A stretch of 12,138 bases of DNA from contig CARJCM010000045.1 in NCBI GenBank assembly GCA_948999435.1, positions 1 to 12,138 of the forward strand. The letters are read 5' to 3'. The notes under the pieces were generated by a model, which saw only the letters and a list, made by a program, of their open reading frames with translations, searched no databases and was not told where the DNA came from. Numbering within the stretch: position 1 is the first letter of the stretch; each line of letters opens with the position of its first letter. Shown piece after piece: positions 7,227 through 12,138 of this stretch. The translations under genes were made by a program, and so were the position numbers. This DNA is from an uncultured Bacilli bacterium (GTDB lineage Bacteria; Bacillota_I; Bacilli_A; RF39; UBA660).

Positions 7227-7235
7227 TGTTATAAT
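7227..7235 (+). promoter_or_regulatory. Extended -10 promoter upstream of the HipA-like gene
   Basis: TGTTATAAT (7227-7235) lies 19 nt before the ATG at 7254. At 17 bp spacing the -35 position reads TAGCTA (7207-7212), which overlaps the ligA stop codon. GGAGG at 7245-7249 is the ribosome site. Transcription can also read through from ligA, as no terminator intervenes. Confidence 0.5.
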
Positions 7236-7253
7236 ATCTTTTACGGAGGAATT

Positions 7254-8438
7254 ATGATTGATTGTAAACCGATAATTTTAGATGTTAATAATAAATGGCG
7301 AAATTTAGATATATGTAGTAAAGGGATAGTAAAAGGAACAAAATATTTTCCAGTATTTTTAATAGATGGAGAAGAATATATTTTTAAACCTATTAGTAAG
7401 ACTAAACCATATGCAACAACTTTATTTTCTTATGCAGAGGTATATTGGTCTTATGTAATAAATAGATTTTTTGATGATAAAACACCAGTATGTAAACTGG
7501 CATATTGTCATGGCTTAGAAAAAGAACAACCTAAATATTTTGATAAAGGAGTTTTAGTTAAATCTACAATTAATAGTAACCAAAAATTGATTAATTTATT
7601 AGAATATTATGAGATGTACCCTGATAGAAAAGTAGACATTAGTGGTTATATAAATTATTGTATGGTGACTTATAGTTATGTAGATATTTTAAATTCTGAT
7701 TTTGTAAAAAATAATCCTTTAATAGGAGAGGAACTTGCTTTTCAGATACTTTTATCTATTTTAAGACAAGATTATAATTATCATTATGAAAATGTAAATT
7801 TTATAGTTCAAGATGGTAATATAGTTGGAGTTAATCCACCAATAGATTTTGAGTTTTCAAGTATGTTTTGTTTTCCAGAAGATGACTTTTCACAAAAAAT
7901 GTATTTTGAAGAGTATTTGTCTTTATTAAATCTTCATAATGGAGCACAAATTGCTATTGCAGAATTTTTTGATAATCCTTTATTATTAAAAAATGAATGT
8001 TTGGAAAATATTAGTAAAATTATTTTAGAATATCCACAAGTAATAAAAAGATTTTTGCAGTGTTTAGATAAATTTATGGAAAGTGTTGATAGTATTAATT
8101 TAAGCGATGAAAGTGATTTTATTGGTAAAGTTGATAGTAATTCATGGGAAATAGGACATTATACTTTTAAAGAACAAGATTCTGATAAATTAAAAGAAGC
8201 TTATGATAAAGTTAAGCCAAGAGAAATTGATAAAACTGAAACTTTTGAAAGGATTAAAAGACAAGTTAAAGAAAATGCTTGTGAACTTAGAAGGATAATA
8301 GATATTTATTTATATGCAGTAGATCATGGAGTTACAAATTTATTAGATTTTACTTTAGAGGATTTAATTTCTTTAAAAGCTAGTGATGGTGAAGAAGTAG
8401 CAATAGATTTAAAAAGGTCTTTAGAAAAACTTCTATAA
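7254..8438 (+). CDS. HipA-like kinase-fold protein, possibly inactive
   Basis: This is a 394-residue soluble protein with no signal peptide. Its first 200 residues recall the HipA/CtkA-type kinase fold: YIFKP with Lys45 as candidate ATP-binding lysine, SYAEVYWSYVINRF with Glu62, then a catalytic-loop-like DYNYHYENVNF (Asp173, Asn175, His177, Asn180) and a metal-site-like PPIDFEFS (Asp198). In HipA the loop is DxHxxN; here the Asp position is Asn175, with an Asp only at 173, so activity is uncertain. The C-terminal half is helical and charged without recognisable motifs. No HipB-like antitoxin gene is adjacent, so I do not call a toxin-antitoxin pair. It starts at an ATG with GGAGGA just 3 nt upstream. 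The fold assignment is motif reasoning only; a different family is possible. Confidence 0.55.
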   Translation: MIDCKPIILDVNNKWRNLDICSKGIVKGTKYFPVFLIDGEEYIFKPISKTKPYATTLFSYAEVYWSYVINRFFDDKTPVCKLAYCHGLEKEQPKYFDKGVLVKSTINSNQKLINLLEYYEMYPDRKVDISGYINYCMVTYSYVDILNSDFVKNNPLIGEELAFQILLSILRQDYNYHYENVNFIVQDGNIVGVNPPIDFEFSSMFCFPEDDFSQKMYFEEYLSLLNLHNGAQIAIAEFFDNPLLLKNECLENISKIILEYPQVIKRFLQCLDKFMESVDSINLSDESDFIGKVDSNSWEIGHYTFKEQDSDKLKEAYDKVKPREIDKTETFERIKRQVKENACELRRIIDIYLYAVDHGVTNLLDFTLEDLISLKASDGEEVAIDLKRSLEKLL

Positions 8439-8489
8439 GACATATTATTTACGTTTTTATTTGTAAAGATTAGTAAATTAATTATAAAC

Positions 8490-8518
8490 TAGCTAGAATA
8501 ATTATTTAATGTTATAAT
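8490..8518 (+). promoter_or_regulatory. Promoter of the three-gene membrane operon
   Basis: TGTTATAAT (8510-8518) is an extended -10 about 25 nt before the ATG at 8544. The -35 position at 17 bp spacing reads TAGCTA (8490-8495), part of an 8-bp palindrome CTAGCTAG (8489-8496). The arrangement closely mimics that before the gene at 7254. No terminator is visible in 8439-8489. Confidence 0.55.
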
Positions 8519-8543
8519 ATTTGTTATAAGACGGAGGCTTGAA

Positions 8544-9032
8544 ATGAAAAAATTAAAGAAAATATGGCAAGAAAATAGTGTATTATTAGTTTTATTTGTT
8601 ATTTTAATCGCTTGTTTAATTGCAGTTTCAGTGGTTGCAGTTAAATATTTTGTAGGGGATTCAAGTTCTAAATTTGGTGAAAGATTAGATGATATTGAAA
8701 AACATCCTTTTGGTGAAAAAGAACTAAATGAATTAAATGATAAAATTAAAGAAGATAAATTAGTATTAGATGCTAGTAGTCGTACTAGTGGAAAAACAAT
8801 TTATGTCTCAATTAAGTTTGATTCTAGTATAACTTTAGTTGAAGCGCAAAGTAAAGCTTTAGCATCTTTGGAATATTTTACGGAAGATACATTGAGTTTT
8901 TATGATATTCAATATATGATTAAAGCTGATTCAACAGATAAGACTGATGGTTTCCAAATTATGGGTTCACATAATATAAGTGGTACTGGTGGTATTGTTT
9001 GGAATAATAATACTATACCTAAGGATGAGTAG
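8544..9032 (+). CDS. Single-pass membrane protein of unknown function
   Basis: The protein has 162 residues. A short positive N-terminus (KKLKKIW) precedes one hydrophobic segment (about residues 12-36), and the rest should lie outside the membrane, which is an N-in topology without a cleavage site that I can see. The outer part has a small alpha/beta character with FGERLDDIEKHPF near its start and a Gly/Ser/Asn-rich tail (GSHNISGTGG). From memory, short anchored proteins with a 'GDRL..I' region after the membrane helix are common hypothetical genes in uncultured low-GC gut Bacilli; no function is known to me. GGAGG (8533-8537) is well placed for the ATG. It is the first gene of an operon and ends 2 nt before the receptor-like gene, suggesting they work together. 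Confidence 0.85.
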   Translation: MKKLKKIWQENSVLLVLFVILIACLIAVSVVAVKYFVGDSSSKFGERLDDIEKHPFGEKELNELNDKIKEDKLVLDASSRTSGKTIYVSIKFDSSITLVEAQSKALASLEYFTEDTLSFYDIQYMIKADSTDKTDGFQIMGSHNISGTGGIVWNNNTIPKDE

Positions 9033-9034
9033 TT

Positions 9035-11083
9035 ATGAAAAATAAAAAAAGTGTTATAATTATTATTGCTATTTTAATTGTTGTTGCAGTTGTTGGAATT
9101 GTTACTTTTAGTATTGTAACTGATAGTGATAAACTTTCTAGTAATGAAAAGAAATGGATTAATAGTAGTTTAAATAATGTGCATAACATTAATGTTGTTA
9201 ACAATGTAAATATATTTGGTAATACTGGGGTAGGAGTTTATTATGATTTCTTAAAAGATTTGGAATTAGAATATAAATTACAAATAAATCCAGTTACTTT
9301 TAATTATGGGGAAACACCTAGTGGAGTTACTTTAGGAGTAAAAACAACTTTAACAGAAAATGATCAAATATTTTATAAAGATCATTATGTTTTAGTAGGT
9401 AAATCTTCAGAAATAGTTCCTAGTTATAAAGAATATGCTGGTAAGAAAATAGGAATACTGGCATCAGATTCCGCTAGAGTTATTAGTTATCTTAATAATC
9501 AAAATATAAACTTAACATCTTATCCTAATAAAACTGCTTTATTAAATGCACTTAAGAGTGATGGTGTTAGTGAAGTAGAAGGAGAAGTGGTTAGTACTGT
9601 TGATTATATGATAGTGCCACTTACGATGTATTTAGATGAGATTCTTAAAAATAATTATTATATTATTAGTCATTTATCAGATGTAAATCTTTATTATACA
9701 ATTAGTGGGGATGATGGTGAATTAACTAGTATTTTAAAAAAGTATTTTCGTAATTGGGAAAAAGATAATTTGGATGATTATTTTAAACGAGAAGAATTTA
9801 ACTTATTTACTTTAAATTTAGGTATTAGTGATACAGAAGTAGATGCAATGCGTAGTATTACTTATAATTATGGTTTTGTTAATAATAGTCCTTATGAAGT
9901 TATTATGAGTGGTAATTATGGGGGAATTATTGCGATGTATTTATATGATTTTGGTAAATTTAGTGATATTGAATTTAATTATCAAAAGTATAAAAGTTTA
10001 GATAAATTTAAAAGTGCTATAAATAATAAAAAAATAGATTTGTATTTTAATTATTATCATTTACAAGATAATTATTTTGATACAGATTCAAAAATATTAG
10101 TAGAATATAGTGTGATAGCAAGTAGTAAGAATAATATTGTTATTAATTCTATTAATAGTTTAGTTGGGAAAAATGTCTATGTAGAAGAAAATAGTTTTTT
10201 AGCTACATATCTTAAAACAATCAATGGAGTTAATGTTAAAACTTATAAAGATGAAACGGAACTTGATAAGTTGAATAAAAAGAATGTAATAATTTTTATT
10301 GATAAAAATATTTTTGATTTATATTCAAGTGATAAACTTTCTAATTATACTGAAAGGTATACTAGTTATATAAATGATACTTATCATTTTAGAGCGAAAA
10401 GTGATACAGCTTTCTTTAAATTATTTAGTAGATATATAATGACTCAAGATCCTAAAGAAATGATTTATGAGGGCATGTATAATCATAGCTTAACTGTTAG
10501 GGCTGGTAGTGTGTTTGGAACTATTGCTAAATATATTTTAATTTCGATTGCAGCAGTAGCTATTATATTTGTTTTAGTTTATCGTAATAGTAAGAAAATT
10601 AAAGTTGCAAAGAAAATAAAGAAAGAAAATAAGCTTAAATTTATAGACCAATTAACTAGTCTTAAAAATCGTAATTACTTAAATGAATATTTAGCTAGTT
10701 GGAATAATAATACTATTTATCCACAAACTATGATTGTAATAGATTTAAATAATATTCAGTTTATTAATGATACTTTGGGTTATGAAGAAGGAGATAAACA
10801 AATTAGAGCAGCGGCTAATATCTTAATTAAAACACAACTTGATAATAGTGATGTTATGCGTACAGATGGTAATGAATTTTTAGTTTATTTAGTTGGATTT
10901 ACTCAAAAACAAGTAACTAATTATATTCATAAATTAAATAAAGAATTTAAAAAGTTACCTTATGAGTATGGAGCAGAGTTTGGTTATTCAATGATTAATG
11001 ATAGTATTAAAACTATTGAAGATGCAATACTTGAAGCTACAGAAGAAATGAAGAAACAAAAGAAGAAAGAGTCTGGGGAATAA
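9035..11083 (+). CDS. Two-sensor-domain membrane receptor with degenerate GGDEF domain
   Basis: The protein has 682 residues. A transmembrane helix (about 6-28) leads to an extracytoplasmic region of some 460 residues that looks like two tandem solute-binding-protein-like lobes (about 45-255 and 262-485, e.g. KKIGILASDSARVISYL). A second helix follows (about 497-518), then a Lys-rich cytoplasmic linker and a GGDEF-type domain beginning at DQLTSLKNRNYL (Asp538). The first metal Asp is kept in VIDLNN (Asp570), but the signature is RTDGNEF (609-615): GGDEF has become DGNEF, with Asn613 in the catalytic Asp/Glu place. Diguanylate cyclase activity is therefore doubtful; it may bind nucleotide or a partner instead. 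No EAL domain is present. It starts 2 nt after the previous stop and is followed 3 nt later by the yihY-like gene. Confidence 0.88.
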   Translation: MKNKKSVIIIIAILIVVAVVGIVTFSIVTDSDKLSSNEKKWINSSLNNVHNINVVNNVNIFGNTGVGVYYDFLKDLELEYKLQINPVTFNYGETPSGVTLGVKTTLTENDQIFYKDHYVLVGKSSEIVPSYKEYAGKKIGILASDSARVISYLNNQNINLTSYPNKTALLNALKSDGVSEVEGEVVSTVDYMIVPLTMYLDEILKNNYYIISHLSDVNLYYTISGDDGELTSILKKYFRNWEKDNLDDYFKREEFNLFTLNLGISDTEVDAMRSITYNYGFVNNSPYEVIMSGNYGGIIAMYLYDFGKFSDIEFNYQKYKSLDKFKSAINNKKIDLYFNYYHLQDNYFDTDSKILVEYSVIASSKNNIVINSINSLVGKNVYVEENSFLATYLKTINGVNVKTYKDETELDKLNKKNVIIFIDKNIFDLYSSDKLSNYTERYTSYINDTYHFRAKSDTAFFKLFSRYIMTQDPKEMIYEGMYNHSLTVRAGSVFGTIAKYILISIAAVAIIFVLVYRNSKKIKVAKKIKKENKLKFIDQLTSLKNRNYLNEYLASWNNNTIYPQTMIVIDLNNIQFINDTLGYEEGDKQIRAAANILIKTQLDNSDVMRTDGNEFLVYLVGFTQKQVTNYIHKLNKEFKKLPYEYGAEFGYSMINDSIKTIEDAILEATEEMKKQKKKESGE

Positions 11084-11086
11084 AAA

Positions 11087-11935
11087 ATGAAAGAGAAAAT
11101 TAAAAGGGGAATACATAATTTTTTTAAAGTATTAAAAAGACCAGAAATGGAAATTTTGCCTGGGCACCTTGCTTTCTCTTTTGTTTTGTCTTTAGTTCCT
11201 AGTCTTACAATTTTAACTTATATTGCAACTATGTTACATTTTGATATGTCTTTTATTAGTGATTTTATGAAAAATGCTTTTAGTGAGGATTTTGCTAATT
11301 TATTACTCGGAACAAATATGGCGATAAAAGCAGATTTAAATTTCTTTATCACTTTAATTGTTGGTTATGTTATTGCTAGTAATGGTGCTGCTTCACTTAT
11401 TACTAGTTCAAATATGATTTATGGTATTAAAAATGATAGTTTCTTGAAAAGAAGAATTAAATCTTTTATAATGATTTTGATTATTATTTTATTATTTGTT
11501 TTCTTACTTATTTTTAATGTTTTTGGTGATAAAATTATTGAAATGTTTGGGCTTATGGATATAAGTAAAAAAATGCTTGTTAATATAACTTTAATTATTA
11601 GTGTTCTTAAAGGGCCAATTTCGTGGTTTATTATATTCCTTTTTATAAAGATTTTGTTTACTATGGCTCCTGATAAAAAAATACAGGCTAGAGAAGTTAA
11701 TAAAGGTGCTATTTTTACAAGTATTGGATTTGTAATCGTAACATATATTTATTCTGCTTATACTACTAATTTTGCTAAATATGATGTCTTTTATGGTAAT
11801 CTAGCTAGTATTGTAGTTTTAATGATTTGGTTTTATTTATTATCTTATATAATTACGATAGGTCTTGCTTTTAATTATCGGGAAGAAGTAATTACTTTAG
11901 AAAAAACTGCTAAATTAGATGTTATAGAAAAATAA
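11087..11935 (+). CDS. YihY/BrkB family inner-membrane protein
   Basis: The protein has 282 residues and about six membrane helices: roughly 24-50, 83-106, 125-147, 163-190, 207-228 and 235-262. Family hallmarks are visible: LPGHLAFSFVLSLVPS near the N-terminus, a basic loop between helices two and three, and the C-terminal YGNLASIVVLMIWFYLLSYI followed by a short charged tail. The family was once mislabelled ribonuclease BN; its real function is unknown, though transport or envelope roles are often proposed. Length is typical. GGGG at 11075-11078 is a modest ribosome site, and the gene lies 3 nt after the receptor stop, so translation is probably coupled. It is the last gene of the operon, directly before a terminator. 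Confidence 0.9.
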   Translation: MKEKIKRGIHNFFKVLKRPEMEILPGHLAFSFVLSLVPSLTILTYIATMLHFDMSFISDFMKNAFSEDFANLLLGTNMAIKADLNFFITLIVGYVIASNGAASLITSSNMIYGIKNDSFLKRRIKSFIMILIIILLFVFLLIFNVFGDKIIEMFGLMDISKKMLVNITLIISVLKGPISWFIIFLFIKILFTMAPDKKIQAREVNKGAIFTSIGFVIVTYIYSAYTTNFAKYDVFYGNLASIVVLMIWFYLLSYIITIGLAFNYREEVITLEKTAKLDVIEK

Positions 11936-11942
11936 TTAATTT

Positions 11943-11973
11943 AAAAAATGCTACTTCATAGTAGTGTTTTTTT
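11943..11973 (+). terminator. Operon terminator after yihY-like gene
   Basis: A 13-bp stem (11943-11955 with 11960-11972, including two G-U pairs; core CTACT/AGTAG) has a TCAT loop and a seven-T run. The A-run on the left arm makes it potentially bidirectional. It begins 8 nt after the stop codon. Confidence 0.85.
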
Positions 11974-12009
11974 ATTTTACGTTTTATAAATATATTGAAA
12001 AATGCTCAA

Positions 12010-12051
12010 TTATATTGTATACTTTTTATATATTAGAAATATACAATATAA
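12010..12051. repeat. 12-bp perfect inverted repeat, possible operator
   Basis: TTATATTGTATA (12010-12021) and TATACAATATAA (12040-12051) are exact reverse complements around an 18-nt spacer. It immediately precedes a TATAAT (12055-12060), so a dimeric regulator could bind here to control the gene beyond the window. It has no following U-run and is not a terminator. Confidence 0.6.
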
Positions 12052-12054
12052 ATA

Positions 12055-12130
12055 TATAATAATGCGTATATGAGAAGTTTTGGCAAGTTTTGTCGAACGT
12101 AATGAAATAAAAATATATAAATAGTATAAT
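12055..12130 (+). promoter_or_regulatory. Control region of the next gene (TATAAT boxes, TGTCGAA box)
   Basis: TATAAT occurs at 12055-12060 (TTAGAA 16 bp upstream as weak -35) and again at 12125-12130 with no good -35. Between them AAGTTTTG is repeated at 12075-12082 and 12085-12092, the second copy running into TGTCGAA (12091-12097), which equals the Spo0A-box core known from spore-forming Bacillota. Whether this organism has Spo0A cannot be seen here. The regulated gene lies outside the window. Confidence 0.4.
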
Positions 12131-12138
12131 GGGAAAAA

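Noticed and set aside
7254..9032. Toxin-antitoxin pair of the HipA-like gene with the following small gene
   Set aside because: The small gene has a membrane anchor and no helix-turn-helix; it is separately promoted and joined to the receptor gene instead.
9019..9204. 61-codon minus-strand hydrophobic frame at the start of the receptor gene
   Set aside because: Lies over the transmembrane segment of the real gene and straddles two genes; no separate signals.
1..12138. CRISPR array, tRNA or rRNA genes
   Set aside because: No regularly spaced repeats, cloverleaf-like GC-rich stretches or rRNA segments were seen.

Overview
The window is a very AT-rich stretch (roughly 70% A+T or more, by eye) of a low-GC Bacillota-type chromosome. 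Shine-Dalgarno sites are strong, -10 boxes are mostly TATAAT preceded by TGn, U-run terminators are present, and there is a PcrA helicase and an NAD-dependent LigA. Gene style and the family mix (a short membrane-anchored hypothetical, a receptor with a degenerate GGDEF domain, YihY/BrkB, a HipA-like protein) suggest an uncultured gut Bacilli lineage such as the RF39 or Erysipelotrichia-like groups. That placement is inference. Every Trp codon I checked in the intact genes is TGG and none of the seven intact genes ends in TGA, so the standard bacterial code fits. All intact genes lie on the + strand.

Bases 1-921 hold no intact gene. I see a decayed reading frame (about 14-240), several inverted repeats, a clear terminator (421-441), a 32-codon remnant resembling the N-terminus of a Fic-family protein (667-765) with its own promoter and ribosome site, and a roughly 40-bp imperfect tandem repeat (823-904) in the apparent leader of pcrA.

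Bases 922-4159 are pcrA plus its terminator. The gene is interrupted in frame by a 361-residue intein (1654-2736) placed inside helicase motif III. The intein keeps all visible splicing residues and carries a GIY-YIG-like module rather than a recognisable LAGLIDADG nuclease. This is the most striking feature of the window.

Bases 4252-7209 hold a promoter, a GalU-like sugar-phosphate nucleotidyltransferase and ligA, almost touching (1 nt apart). A HipA-like kinase-fold protein (7254-8438) follows with its own extended -10 promoter. A tight three-gene membrane operon comes next (8544-11935): a single-pass membrane protein of unknown function, a two-sensor-domain receptor ending in a degenerate DGNEF (GGDEF-type) domain, and a YihY/BrkB family membrane protein. 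It ends at a strong terminator (11943-11973). The last 165 bases look like the control region of a gene beyond the window: a 12-bp perfect inverted repeat, a TGTCGAA box and TATAAT boxes.

PcrA and LigA both act in DNA repair and replication. The last three genes appear to form an envelope sensing or membrane unit of unknown task.
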